A DNA stretch of 49,634 nucleotides from Sphaerisporangium melleum (GCF_014646695.1 NZ_BMNT01000027.1:21998-71631), one strand, 5' to 3'. Shown: positions 1-8,832, numbered from the stretch's first letter. Program-made: numbers and translations. Notes: generated from the sequence alone by a model not told the origin.

Positions 1-1223
1 TCGACGCCCTCGGCGAAGACCGTCGCGCACCGCTCGGCCAGGCCGGCGCGGGCGGTGACGGCGTAGGGCAGGGTGCCGCTGTACCAGTCCTCCATGAGGG
101 TGTCGGCGAGCGGGCCGATCACCGCGACGCGTTCGGTGCCGGCCAGCGGCAGCAGGCCGTCGTTCTTCAGCAGCACCATCGACCGGGTGGCGGCCAGACG
201 GGCCAGGGCCTGGTGCTCGGGGCTGTTGACGACCTCCTCGGTGACGTCGTCGTAGGGGGTGGCGGGGTCGAACTCGCCGAGGCGGACGCGGATCGCCAGC
301 ACGCGGCGCACCGCGGTGTCGATGTCGGCGGGGTCGAGCAGCCCGCGGTCCAGCGCCTCGGCGAGGTGCCGCAGCGTCTCGGCCGGCCGGTCGTCGTCCT
401 GGGTGAAGCCGTCCAGCCCGGCCTTGATCGCCGCGGCGTACGCCTCGGGCAGGTCGTCGTAGTACCCCTGCAGGCCGGTGAGGTTGGCCGGGGCGTGCGC
501 GTCGCTGAGCACCAGCACCTCGTCCGGGGTCCAGGAGCGCACCACCTCGTTGATCAGCGGGCTGAGCAGCGCCGGGCGGCCGTTGACCAGGTTGTAGGAC
601 GGCATCAGCGAGACGGCGGCGCCGGCCTCGATCGCGGGGCGGAAGGCGCGCAGCTCGTACTCGTGCAGGACGCGGGGCGGCAGGTTGCTGGAGGTGACGC
701 ACCGGTCGGTCTCGTTGTTGTAGGCCAGGAAGTGCTTGAGCGTGGGCGCGGTCCGCAGGACCTCGTGGTCGCCGCGCAGGCCACGGGAGTAGGCCGTGCC
801 CATGACGCCGGTGAGCCACGGGTCTTCCGAGTAGCCCTCCTCGTTGCGTCCCCACCGCGGGTCGCGCAGCGGGTTGACCACCGGCGCCCAGACGTTGAGC
901 CCGGCGCCGGACGGGTCCTTGTGGTGCATGGCGACCACTTCGGCGCCGGCCGCGGCGCCGACGCTGCGCACCAGGTCGGGGTCCCAGGTGCTCGCCAGGC
1001 CGACGGCCTGCGGGAAGACGGTGGCCGGGCCGAGCCAGGCGAGCCCGTGCAGCGCCTCGGTGCCGCTACGGAAGGAGGCGAGGCCGAGCCGGGGCACCGG
1101 TGGCTGGTACTGGTGCAGCAGGCCGATCTTCTCCTCGAGGGTGAGCCTGCCGAGGAGGTCGGCGACACGTGCCTGGACCGGCAGGGCGGGATCGCGGAAG
1201 GTGCCGGGAACCGGTTCGTTCAT
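1..1223 (-). CDS. GH3 family glycoside hydrolase (beta-glucosidase/beta-xylosidase type), C-terminus outside window
   Basis: Reads leftwards off the window edge, so only about the first 407 residues are present. The protein opens with FRDP followed by RVADLLGRLTLEEKI, EALHG, TVFPQAVGLASTWD, DPRWGRNEEGYSEDP and LKHF, all hallmarks of the GH3 N-terminal barrel. The likely nucleophile is the Asp of LVLSDAHAP, near residue 239. There is no signal peptide, so the enzyme should act in the cytoplasm on imported oligosaccharides. The ATG has GAAGGA about 10 bases upstream. It is a paralogue of the secreted GH3 at 14953-17913 and shares long stretches of sequence with it. Two LacI-type palindromes lie in its promoter region, unlike the ROK-type sites elsewhere in the island. 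The exact substrate (glucosidic or xylosidic) cannot be read from sequence. Confidence 0.93.
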   Translation of the reverse strand, partial: MNEPVPGTFRDPALPVQARVADLLGRLTLEEKIGLLHQYQPPVPRLGLASFRSGTEALHGLAWLGPATVFPQAVGLASTWDPDLVRSVGAAAGAEVVAMHHKDPSGAGLNVWAPVVNPLRDPRWGRNEEGYSEDPWLTGVMGTAYSRGLRGDHEVLRTAPTLKHFLAYNNETDRCVTSSNLPPRVLHEYELRAFRPAIEAGAAVSLMPSYNLVNGRPALLSPLINEVVRSWTPDEVLVLSDAHAPANLTGLQGYYDDLPEAYAAAIKAGLDGFTQDDDRPAETLRHLAEALDRGLLDPADIDTAVRRVLAIRVRLGEFDPATPYDDVTEEVVNSPEHQALARLAATRSMVLLKNDGLLPLAGTERVAVIGPLADTLMEDWYSGTLPYAVTARAGLAERCATVFAEGV

Positions 1224-1258
1224 GTGGGGGGACCGTCCTTCGCTCACCGAGGTGCGTT

Positions 1259-1272
1259 TCGAAGCGCTTCGA
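1259..1272. promoter_or_regulatory. LacI-type operator palindrome, proximal copy
   Basis: The 14-base sequence TCGAAGCGCTTCGA is a perfect palindrome with a central CG, the usual shape of LacI/GalR-family operators. It lies 36 bases before the GH3 start codon. An identical copy is at 1327-1340. No LacI-family gene is in the window, so the cognate regulator is probably to the left or elsewhere. Confidence 0.65.
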
Positions 1273-1326
1273 CGACGGGCGTCTGTGCGGTCGATGCGCT
1301 CCGCGGAGGCGACCTGGACCGGTCTA

Positions 1327-1340
1327 TCGAAGCGCTTCGA
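1327..1340. promoter_or_regulatory. LacI-type operator palindrome, distal copy, next to a likely promoter
   Basis: Second perfect TCGAAGCGCTTCGA, 68 bases from the first. On the minus strand it is preceded by TTTAAC (1371-1366), a 16-base spacer and TATACA (1349-1344), a plausible -35/-10 pair firing into the GH3 gene. The palindrome would cover the transcription start, as expected for a repressor site. Confidence 0.65.
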
Positions 1341-1671
1341 CGGTGTATACGAAGATTTCCGCAGTGTTAAATCCGGAGTTCTCCTGAAGCGTGCCGCTTT
1401 ACGGCCTTCGGGTCAAGAGTCGTCACCGACTTCCGTCCGGACGATTCCCGCCGCCGCTCCGGGGTGAGCTCGGCGCGGCGGCGGAACACCGAGAGGGGCA
1501 CGCTCTGCACCGGCGCACGTGCGGACCCGGTGCACGCCCCACCCGCGCGGACCCGCGACGACCAGGCGATCACGTGGAACGACCTGCGGATGCACACCGT
1601 ATTCGTGTGGACCGGCGTACGCGTCCCGGCCTCGCGCCCGGATCGGGCCCGGGCGACGCACGGCGCGGCCG
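1341..1671. other. Intergenic region between the ROK gene and the GH3 promoter
   Basis: About 330 bases. The left end holds the likely GH3 promoter. The rest has GC-rich sequence with no recognisable coding pattern; open frames that cross it are shadows of the ROK gene. There is no clear terminator after the ROK stop codon, so readthrough into the GH3 gene is possible. Confidence 0.5.
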
Positions 1672-2886
1672 TCAGGTCTGGGCGGCGGGCAGGCGGCCGG
1701 AGTCGATCGAGTCGAGCAGGCGCGCCGCCGCGCCGAGCGCCGCGGCCCGGTAGCCGAGGGTGGAGGCGACCAGCCGGGTGCCGCCGCCGTCCGGGGCGAC
1801 ACTGCGGCGGGCGAACTCCGCTTGGGCGGCGGGCAGCACCCACGGGGCGAGCGCGACGTAGTACCCGCCGAGCACGACCACCTCGGGGTTGAGCATGTTG
1901 GCGATGACGGCGACGCCCTTGCCGAGCTCGCCGCCGATGCCGGCGAGCGTGCCGAGCACCGACGGGTCGGCACCGCGGGCCAGCCGCACGATGTCCTCGA
2001 TCTCCGGCTCCAGCTCGGCGGGCGTGGCGTCGGGCGCGGTGTCGTGCAGCACGGCCGCCATACCGGCGACGGCCTCCAGGCAGCCCCGGCGCCCACAGCG
2101 GCACTGGGCGCCCGCGGGGTCGACCTGGATGTGGCCGATCTCGCCGGCGAAGCCCCGGCCGCCGCGGCGCAGCCGGCCGTCCAGGATGACGCCCGCCCCC
2201 ACGCCCACCTCGCCGGTCAGGTAGACGAGGTCGGCCACCCCGCCGTGCGGGCCGAAGCGGTGCTCGGCGAGCGCGGCGAGGTTGGCGTCGTTGTCGACCA
2301 GCACGGGGAAGCCGGGGTCGCGCAGCGCCTTGGCCAGATCGCCGGACAGGTCGACGTCCCGCCAGCCGAGGTTGGGCGCGATGCCCACCGAGCCGTTCAC
2401 GTCGACCAGCCCCGGCACCGCGACGGTGAGGCCGAGCACCTGGCGGGCCTCCTTGGCCATCCGGTTGAGCACCCGCCTGGCCAGGGCGGCGACCGCGGCG
2501 ACGGTCTGCCCGGGCGTCGCCGCGGCGCCGGGGAAGGACCGGCGCCACGACAGCAGCTCGGTGCCGGCCAGGTCGATGGCGACGGCGGTCAGGTGGTCGA
2601 CGTTCACCTCGATGCCGATGGCGGCGTAGGGGGAGCCGTCGAGCACCAGCATGGTCGCGGGCCGGCCGACGCGGTTCTCCGTGAGGCCGGTCTCGCGAAG
2701 CAGCCGCCGGTCGATCAGGTCGGCGACCAGGCTGGACACCGTGGCCTTGTTGAGGCCGGTCGAGGCGGCGATGTCGGCGCGGGAGCAGGGCGCGTTCTCC
2801 CGTACGAACCGAAGCACGACCGCGAGGTTGGTGGCCCGGACATCGGCGAAGTCCGCCGGCTGAGGCCCGGTGTGCGCGTTGATCAA
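1672..2886 (-). CDS. ROK-family transcriptional repressor (XylR/NagC-like)
   Basis: 404 residues, the usual length for ROK repressors. An N-terminal winged helix-turn-helix (about residues 20-65, with SRADIAASTGLNKATVSSLV) is followed by a sugar-kinase-like ROK domain. The domain contains DNDANLAALAE and the zinc motif CRCGRRGCLEA (Cys 262, 264 and 269). These proteins bind operator DNA and release it when a sugar binds. The gene is divergent from the importer at 3266-7002, and the shared upstream region holds a XylR-like operator at 3066-3090. Two more such sites precede the GH31 gene and the GH42 remnant, so this protein is the obvious candidate to bind all three. The start is a TTG with a weak ribosome site; a slightly different start is possible. 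The inducer is inferred to be xylose or a xyloside. Confidence 0.9.
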   Translation of the reverse strand: MINAHTGPQPADFADVRATNLAVVLRFVRENAPCSRADIAASTGLNKATVSSLVADLIDRRLLRETGLTENRVGRPATMLVLDGSPYAAIGIEVNVDHLTAVAIDLAGTELLSWRRSFPGAAATPGQTVAAVAALARRVLNRMAKEARQVLGLTVAVPGLVDVNGSVGIAPNLGWRDVDLSGDLAKALRDPGFPVLVDNDANLAALAEHRFGPHGGVADLVYLTGEVGVGAGVILDGRLRRGGRGFAGEIGHIQVDPAGAQCRCGRRGCLEAVAGMAAVLHDTAPDATPAELEPEIEDIVRLARGADPSVLGTLAGIGGELGKGVAVIANMLNPEVVVLGGYYVALAPWVLPAAQAEFARRSVAPDGGGTRLVASTLGYRAAALGAAARLLDSIDSGRLPAAQT

Positions 2887-3065
2887 AATCAGCCCCGTTC
2901 CCGCTGAGCCCCGGTGGGCCCATCATGCCGCATCGTCGAGCCGCTGGTCATACCTCGCCCTTGTGCTCCCTCGCCGCGCGCCGCCGCGCCCATGTCGCCG
3001 GCCGGTGACCGGTGCCCTCGGGAAGGCCGCGGCCGTCCCTTGTGGCGCCCGTACCCCTAGGCTAA

Positions 3066-3090
3066 TTTGTTTGGTCACCAGACGAACTAA
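3066..3090. promoter_or_regulatory. XylR-like ROK operator, site A
   Basis: TTTGTTTG, nine bases, then CGAACTAA: an inverted repeat with half-sites TTWGTTYG. It has the same 8-9-8 layout as sites B and C, and resembles the Bacillus xyl operator (TTAGTTTG-N9-CAAACTAA as I recall it). It lies in the divergent region between the ROK gene and importer 1, about 105 bases before the small ORF at 3171 and 180 before the ROK start, so it could control both. Confidence 0.75.
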
Positions 3091-3170
3091 CTCTACCCCG
3101 GAGCGTGCCACTCCCGACACCCTTGACCGGCCTCGACCACCGCACTCGCGCATACGAAAAGGAACACCCG

Positions 3171-3269
3171 ATGACATCTTTCGCCTTACACCGCGCACCG
3201 GCCCGCGCGTCATCCGCCCTGTCCCGCCAGGCACCGCCCGCCCGCCTCCGCGAAGGGGGCGCCCGGTGA
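3171..3269 (+). CDS. Possible 32-residue leader peptide coupled to the sugar-binding lipoprotein gene
   Basis: An ATG preceded by AAAAGGAA starts a 32-codon frame (begins MTSFALHRAPARAS, ends LREGGAR). Its TGA overlaps the GTG of the lipoprotein gene as GTGA, the classic arrangement for translational coupling. The peptide is Arg/Ala-rich with no known domain. The lipoprotein's own GTG has GAAGGGGG about 8 bases upstream, so coupling is optional rather than required. The ORF could also be chance; no homologue is recognised. Confidence 0.4.
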   Translation: MTSFALHRAPARASSALSRQAPPARLREGGAR

Positions 3270-4960
3270 CACCTCCGCACGACGAGCCGGGCACCAGCCG
3301 CCGGGGGTTCCTCGGCCTGGTCGGCCTCGGCGCCGCCTCCATCGCCGGCGGCGGCCTGCTGACCGGCTGCTCCACCCCGTCCGGACGCCGGCCCGGCAGT
3401 GGAGGCGCCACCGCCGCCGCGGCCGACAAGCTCAAGTCCCTCACCCCGTCCTACGTCCCCTTCCAGGGCGTCAAGCCGGAGATCCCGGGCACCATCTCGA
3501 CGCTGCCCGGCGTCCCGGACGTCGGCGGCGGCTACCTCACCTACCCCTCCCCCCTCGCCGACGCCGTCTCCGGCCCGGCCGGCAAGGGCGGAAGCTACAA
3601 GGCCATGACCCCGCTGTGGGGCCCTCCCCCGCCCGGCCTGACGGAGAACGCCTACTTCCAGGCGTGCAACGCCGACATCGGCGCGACGGTCGACTTCCAG
3701 ATCGCCGACGGCACGACCTACGTCGACAAGGTGACCGCCCGGCTCGCCGCGAACGACATCCCCGAACTGGTCGTCATCCCCCAGTGGGAGATCGAGAAGA
3801 TGGCCGACTTCAACCGGGCCGTCGACAAGGCGTTCGAGGACCTCACCCCCTACCTGCAGGGCGACAAGGTCAAGGCCTACCCGATGCTGGCCAACCTGCC
3901 GACCGCCGCGTGGGCCTTCTCGGTGTTCAGCGGCCGGCTGGCGGCGGTGCCGTTCCCCACCGAACCCTTCCCGCTCGCGCTGCTGTACCGCAAGGACATC
4001 TTCGACCAGCACTCCGACTGGGCGATGCCCACCACGGCCGAGGAGCTGTTCGCGCTCGGCAAGAGCATCACCGACGCCAAGGCCAAGCGCTGGGCGTTCG
4101 GCGACATCCACGAGATGGTGTGGCCCATCTTCAAGGTGCCGCAGGAGTGGCGCCTGGACGGCGGCAAGCTCCTCTACAAGTACGAGACGCCCGAGTTCGA
4201 GGCGATGATCGCCTTCATGCGCCGGATGTTCGAGGCCGAGCTCATCCACCCGAACGTCTCCAGCCGGGGCGCCAACGAGAAGGACCTGTTCGCCTCCGGG
4301 CAGATCGTCATCTACCGCGACGGCCTGGGCGCCTGGAAGGAACTGCTCCAGCAGCACCGCGGCAAGAACCCCGACTTCGCCATCGGTGCCGTGCCGCTGT
4401 TCTCGCACGACGGCAGCACGCCGATCATGTACCACAACAACCCGGCGGGGATCTTCACCTTCGTCCGCAAGGGCCTGGGTGCCGACCGGATCCAGGAGAT
4501 CCTGTCGATCCTCAACTGGTGCGCGGCCCCGTTCGGCACCAAGGAGTACGAGCTCGCGACCTACGGCGTCGAGGGCAAGCACTACACCCGGGACGCCAAG
4601 GGGGTGCCGCAGTTCACCGACCTCGGGCGCAAGGAGGCCCAGCCGACCTACGTCTTCCTGGGCGGACGGCCCATCGTCGCCGACTACGTGGCCTATCCCG
4701 ACGCCGTCCGCGGCAACGTCGAGTGGCAGAACGCCTCGTTCAAGTACATCGAGAAGACCCCGCTCGACGGCATCCGGCACCAGCGGCCCTCACGGATGGC
4801 CGGCCTGCAACTGCCCACCGAGGACAAGTTCACCGACGTCATGCGCGGACGCCGCCCGGTGAGCGACATCAAGCAGATCGTCGCCGAGTGGCGGCGGGAC
4901 GGCGGGGACGAGGCGCGCGAGTTCTACATGAAGGTCCTGCGGGACAACGGCCGTGCCTAG
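3266..4960 (+). CDS. Extracellular solute-binding lipoprotein of a carbohydrate ABC importer (LplA/LipO-like)
   Basis: 564 residues from the GTG. The N-terminus has a twin-arginine motif (SRRGFLG, Arg 12-13) and a lipobox LLTGC with Cys 35, so it should be exported folded by Tat and lipid-anchored. The rest is a long family 1 solute-binding protein, about 100 residues longer than MalE-type proteins, as in the LplABC oligosaccharide systems. Two permease genes of the LplB/LplC type follow. A reading frame open upstream to 2870 is too long and lacks a start with a ribosome site; the GTG with GAAGGGGG and the Tat signal directly after it decide the start. The XylR-like site upstream suggests xylose-containing oligosaccharides as ligand (inference). 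Confidence 0.9.
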   Translation: MTPPHDEPGTSRRGFLGLVGLGAASIAGGGLLTGCSTPSGRRPGSGGATAAAADKLKSLTPSYVPFQGVKPEIPGTISTLPGVPDVGGGYLTYPSPLADAVSGPAGKGGSYKAMTPLWGPPPPGLTENAYFQACNADIGATVDFQIADGTTYVDKVTARLAANDIPELVVIPQWEIEKMADFNRAVDKAFEDLTPYLQGDKVKAYPMLANLPTAAWAFSVFSGRLAAVPFPTEPFPLALLYRKDIFDQHSDWAMPTTAEELFALGKSITDAKAKRWAFGDIHEMVWPIFKVPQEWRLDGGKLLYKYETPEFEAMIAFMRRMFEAELIHPNVSSRGANEKDLFASGQIVIYRDGLGAWKELLQQHRGKNPDFAIGAVPLFSHDGSTPIMYHNNPAGIFTFVRKGLGADRIQEILSILNWCAAPFGTKEYELATYGVEGKHYTRDAKGVPQFTDLGRKEAQPTYVFLGGRPIVADYVAYPDAVRGNVEWQNASFKYIEKTPLDGIRHQRPSRMAGLQLPTEDKFTDVMRGRRPVSDIKQIVAEWRRDGGDEAREFYMKVLRDNGRA

Positions 4961-4996
4961 CGCCATCGCGACGGCCGCGACCGTGCGGCGGCCGGC

Positions 4997-6052
4997 GTGC
5001 TGAGGAACGGCACAGGGACCGGCCCGGCGGGTGACCTGACCTCACCCGCCGGGACCGGCACCTCTAACAATGTCGGCTCCACCGCCGAAAAGGCAAGCGG
5101 CGGCGGCAGGAAACCGCGCCGTTCGCCCGCGCCGGGGCCGGACCGGCCGTTCCTGGCCCGTCTGCGGCGCGACTGGCCGCTGCTGCTGATGACGCTGCCG
5201 GCCGCGGGACTGCTGCTGGTGTTCCACTACGTCCCGCTGCTCGGCAACATCATCGCCTTCCAGGACTACTCCCCCTACGTCGGCATCGCCGACAGCCCGT
5301 TCGTGGGACTGAGCAACTTCCAGTGGCTGCTGCAGGACCAGAGCTTCTGGGACGCGACGCTGAACACGCTGAGCATCACCGCGTTCCAGCTCGTGTTCTA
5401 CTTCCCGGTGCCCATCGCGCTGGCGATCCTGCTCGACAGCGTCATGTGGCCCCGGCTGCGGCTGATCATCCAGGGCATCGTCTACATGCCGCACTTCTTC
5501 TCCTGGGTGCTGGTCGTGACGCTGTTCCAGCAGATGCTCGGCGGGGCGGGCCTGGTCTCGCAGATCCTGCGCGACCACGGCGGGCAGGGCTTCGATCTGA
5601 TGACCAATCCCGACACCTTCCTGATGCTGGTCACCGCGCAGACCGTCTGGAAGGACGCCGGATGGGGGACGATCATCTTCCTGGCCGCGCTGGCCGCCAT
5701 CGACCAGAACCTCTACGAGGCGGCGGCGGTGGACGGCGCGGGACGCTGGCGGCGCATGTGGCACATCACGCTGCCCGGCCTGCGCCCGGTGATCATCCTG
5801 CTACTGATCCTGCGGCTGGGTGAGGCGCTCAACGTCGGGTTCGAGCAGTTCTTCCTCCAACGCGACGCCGTGGGCCGCGAGGCCTCCGAGGTGCTGGACA
5901 CCTTCTTGTACTGGCGCACTCTGACCACCGGCGAGTGGAGCTACGGAGCCGCGGCGGGCCTGGTCAAGGGCCTGGTCGGGCTGCTGCTCATCCTGGTGGC
6001 CAACCGGGTGGCGCACCGTTTCGGCGAGCAGGGGATCTACAAACGATCATGA
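4997..6052 (+). CDS. Carbohydrate ABC transporter permease, LplB/MalF type
   Basis: 351 residues. After about 50 disordered, Gly/Pro/Arg-rich residues come the membrane segments, starting at RDWPLLLMTLPAAGLLLVF, with YVPLLGNIIAFQDY typical of LplB-like permeases. The cytoplasmic EAA loop, EAAAVDGAGRWRRMWHITLP, contacts the ATPase. The gene is 36 bases after the lipoprotein gene, and its TGA overlaps the next ATG as ATGA. The GTG start is uncertain because its ribosome site is poor; an internal start would only shorten the disordered tail. No ATPase gene follows. Confidence 0.9.
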   Translation: MLRNGTGTGPAGDLTSPAGTGTSNNVGSTAEKASGGGRKPRRSPAPGPDRPFLARLRRDWPLLLMTLPAAGLLLVFHYVPLLGNIIAFQDYSPYVGIADSPFVGLSNFQWLLQDQSFWDATLNTLSITAFQLVFYFPVPIALAILLDSVMWPRLRLIIQGIVYMPHFFSWVLVVTLFQQMLGGAGLVSQILRDHGGQGFDLMTNPDTFLMLVTAQTVWKDAGWGTIIFLAALAAIDQNLYEAAAVDGAGRWRRMWHITLPGLRPVIILLLILRLGEALNVGFEQFFLQRDAVGREASEVLDTFLYWRTLTTGEWSYGAAAGLVKGLVGLLLILVANRVAHRFGEQGIYKRS

Positions 6053-7002
6053 CGACCACGACCTCCGCACGCCCCGCACGCCCAAGACGTCCGGCGCGGG
6101 CGTCCGGCGCCGGGCGTCCGTCCTGGGACGAGCCGCCGAGCCCGGCGGGACGGGCCGTCAAAGGGCTGATCCTCGCGCTGATCGCCGCCGCCGTCGTCTT
6201 CCCGGTGTACATGGTGGTGCTCACCAGCCTGTCCACCCAGGAGACCGTGACCCGCGCCGGCGGGCTGGTCACCGTCCCGGGCGAGCTGTCCCTGGCCGCC
6301 TACCAGGAGCTGTTCGCGGGCGGGGTGGTCACCCGCGCCGTCGTGGTGAGCCTCGCGATCACCACGACCGGGACCGCCCTCAGCCTGGTGGTGACGGTGC
6401 TGGCGGCCTACGGGCTGTCCCGGCCCGGCTCGCTGTTCCACCGGCCCCTGCTGTTCATGGTGCTGGTGACGTTCCTGTTCGGCCCCGGCATGATCCCGAA
6501 CTACCTGCTGGTCAGCTCGCTCGGCCTGATCGACAGCTACTGGTCGCTGATCCTGCCCACGGCGGTGAGCGCGTTCAACCTGGTGGTCATCCGGGCGTTC
6601 TTCATGAACATCCCCGGCGAGATGATCGACAGCGCCCGGGTCGACGGGGCCGGCGAGTTCCGCATCCTGTGGCGCATCGTGCTGCCGGTCTCCAAGGGCG
6701 TCGTCGCGGTGATCGGCCTGTTCTACGCGGTCGGCTACTGGAACGCGTTCTTCAACGCCGTGCTCTACCTCAACGACAGCGCCAAATGGCCGCTCCAGGT
6801 GGTCCTGCGGCAGTACGTCCTGCAGGGGCAGTCACTGGTCGTCGGCCAGGCCAGCGACACCATCGCCGGGCGGCCGCTGCCGCCGAGCCTGGCCATCCAG
6901 ATGTCGATCGTGACGATCGCGCTGATCCCGGTGCTGCTGATCTATCCGTTCGTGCAGCGACACTTCACCAAGGGTGTCATCATCGGCGCGGTCAAGGGGT
7001 GA
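6049..7002 (+). CDS. Carbohydrate ABC transporter permease, LplC/MalG type
   Basis: 317 residues from an ATG that overlaps the stop of the first permease by four bases. A basic, disordered N-tail of about 35 residues precedes six predicted membrane segments. The EAA-like loop reads SARVDGAGEFRILWRIVLP, and the protein ends with the usual RHFTKGVIIGAVKG. With the two preceding genes it forms importer 1. As in many actinomycetes, the ATPase is presumably a shared MsiK-type protein encoded elsewhere (established for other actinomycetes, inferred here). Confidence 0.92.
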   Translation: MTTTTSARPARPRRPARASGAGRPSWDEPPSPAGRAVKGLILALIAAAVVFPVYMVVLTSLSTQETVTRAGGLVTVPGELSLAAYQELFAGGVVTRAVVVSLAITTTGTALSLVVTVLAAYGLSRPGSLFHRPLLFMVLVTFLFGPGMIPNYLLVSSLGLIDSYWSLILPTAVSAFNLVVIRAFFMNIPGEMIDSARVDGAGEFRILWRIVLPVSKGVVAVIGLFYAVGYWNAFFNAVLYLNDSAKWPLQVVLRQYVLQGQSLVVGQASDTIAGRPLPPSLAIQMSIVTIALIPVLLIYPFVQRHFTKGVIIGAVKG

Positions 7003-7012
7003 GGATGGGCGG

Positions 7013-8704
7013 GTGCGAGCAACGAGGAGAAGAACGCTCCCCCGCGGAGCGCGCCGGAGGACACTCCGGGTCGCGCTCACGTGCGCCCTGCCGCTGGCGC
7101 TGACCCCGCCGGGATGCCTGGCCGCGGCCACCGGGGGCCGGGCGGACGCCGGCCCGGTCGCGGAGGCGCCCCGGGCCGGCGGCGGGCCGCGGGTGATCGG
7201 CCGCTACCGCCACCTGGTCGTCATCTACGAGGAGAACCACAGCTTCGACAACCTCTACGGCCGCTGGGGGCCGGTCGGCGGCGATCGGGTGGACGGCCTC
7301 GGCGGGGCCGCCACCCGTGCCCGGCAGGTCGCCCAGGACGGCACCCCCTACGCCTGCCTGCCGCAGAACGACGTCAACCTCACCTCTCCCCCGCTGCCGG
7401 TCACCTGCCGGGACGCCGCGCACGGCCTGCCCGCGAGCCACTTCGCCAACCGGCCGTTCACCATCGACGACCACCTCCGCCCGCTGGACCGCACCTGCCC
7501 CGCGCCCGGCGCCCCCGCACCCGCCACCGGGGTACGCAGGGGCGTCACCGGCGCCCGGCCCGGGGGCTGCACCCGCGACCTGGTGCACCGCTTCTACCAG
7601 GAGCAGTACCAGATCCACGGCGGCAGGCAGGACCGTTACGTCACCGGCGGCGACGCCGCCGGCCTGACCATGGGCGTCTACGACACCCGCCGACTGCCCA
7701 TCTGGACATACCTGCACTCGGCCGGCGCGCCCAAGTACGTGATCGCCGACCGATTCTTCCAGGGCGCGTTCGGCGGCTCGTTCCTCAACCACCAGTGGCT
7801 CATCGCCGGCCGGGCGCCGGTGGACACCAGCGCGGGCCCCGGCGGGCCGCACGAGGGGCTGCACTCGGTGGTCGACGCCGCGGGCTTCCCGGCCGCAGGC
7901 TACCCGCTGTACCGGCCGGCCACCCCGGTCAAGGACGCGCAGCTCACCCAGGCCTGCGGCCCTGCGGCCAACCCGGCCGTGGCCTGTGGCGACTATGCGG
8001 TCAACACCATCCAGCCGGGCGCCGCGCCGCAGGGGGACGGCCCGCGGCTGCCGCTCATCTCCGCGAAGCACCCCACCATCGGCGACCGGCTGACCGCCAA
8101 GGGCATCGACTGGGCGTGGTACTCAGGCGGCTGGGCCGACGCCGAGGCGGGCCGGCCGGGGCCGTTGTTCCAGTACCACCACCAGCCGTTCGCCTACTTC
8201 GCGGCCTACGCGCCGGGCACACCCGGCCGCGCGCACCTGAAGGACGAGACGGCGTTCGTCACGGCGGCGAGGAAGGGCACGCTTCCCACGGTCGCCTTCG
8301 TCAAGCCGTACGGCGCCGAGAACGAGCACCCCGGGTACGCGAGCGAACCGGACGGCAGCGACCATCTGGTCGACCTGCTCAGGACCGTCACGAGCGGGCC
8401 GCAGGCCGATGACACCCTGGTGGTGGTCACCTACGACGAGTTCGGCGGCCAGTGGGACCATGTGCCGCCCCCCGGCGCGGGCAGCCCGACCCGGGGCGCG
8501 CACGACGCGTTCGGCCCGGGGACGCGCGTCCCCGCCCTGATCCTCGGCACGTCGCTGCGGCGCTCCGGCGTGGACCACACCGTGTACGACACCACGTCCA
8601 TCCTGGCGACGATCGAGCGAGGGCTCGGCCTGGCTCCGGTCGGCGACCGGGACACCAAGGTCCCCGACCTCACCGGCGCCCTGCGCGTGGCCGGCTCCCG
8701 GTGA
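7013..8704 (+). CDS. Secreted alkaline phosphatase/phospholipase C family phosphoesterase (AcpA-like)
   Basis: 563 residues from a GTG 10 bases after the importer stop, with GAGG upstream. The N-terminus is strongly basic (RATRRRTLPRGARRR) followed by a hydrophobic stretch, a likely export signal; a PPGC motif there could be a lipobox. The mature part begins with HLVVIYEENHSFDNLYG (from about residue 67) and later has YDEFGGQWDHVPPP (about residues 473-487). Both are conserved metal-site motifs of the phosphoesterase family that includes acid phosphatase A and bacterial phospholipase C. The tight spacing suggests cotranscription with importer 1, which is odd for a sugar operon. It may release phosphate or act on phospholipid; the substrate is unknown. 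Confidence 0.88.
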   Translation: MRATRRRTLPRGARRRTLRVALTCALPLALTPPGCLAAATGGRADAGPVAEAPRAGGGPRVIGRYRHLVVIYEENHSFDNLYGRWGPVGGDRVDGLGGAATRARQVAQDGTPYACLPQNDVNLTSPPLPVTCRDAAHGLPASHFANRPFTIDDHLRPLDRTCPAPGAPAPATGVRRGVTGARPGGCTRDLVHRFYQEQYQIHGGRQDRYVTGGDAAGLTMGVYDTRRLPIWTYLHSAGAPKYVIADRFFQGAFGGSFLNHQWLIAGRAPVDTSAGPGGPHEGLHSVVDAAGFPAAGYPLYRPATPVKDAQLTQACGPAANPAVACGDYAVNTIQPGAAPQGDGPRLPLISAKHPTIGDRLTAKGIDWAWYSGGWADAEAGRPGPLFQYHHQPFAYFAAYAPGTPGRAHLKDETAFVTAARKGTLPTVAFVKPYGAENEHPGYASEPDGSDHLVDLLRTVTSGPQADDTLVVVTYDEFGGQWDHVPPPGAGSPTRGAHDAFGPGTRVPALILGTSLRRSGVDHTVYDTTSILATIERGLGLAPVGDRDTKVPDLTGALRVAGSR

Positions 8705-8801
8705 ACGCCCGTGCCGGGCGCCGCCGCGACCGGCGGGCCTGGCGTACCGGACAGCGGAGGGCGCACGCACCTGAACCGGCGAGCCCACGGGCCGGATGCG
8801 C

Positions 8802-8832
8802 CGGGCCCGCCTGCCGACGCCGGGCGGGCCCG
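8802..8832. terminator. Stem-loop between convergent genes
   Basis: CGGGCCCGCC and GGCGGGCCCG form a perfect 10-bp stem around an 11-base loop. It lies between the ends of the phosphoesterase (+) and the Cys-rich protein (-) and could stop transcription in both directions. There is no U-tract, which is common in high-GC actinomycetes. Confidence 0.6.

Noticed and set aside
1381-1671. Possible small gene or tRNA in the gap after the ROK gene
   Set aside because: No cloverleaf and no frame with a recognisable pattern or convincing start.
2887-3265. N-terminal extension of the binding protein to 2870
   Set aside because: The extended part shows no protein-like pattern, contains the operator, and would place the Tat signal internally.
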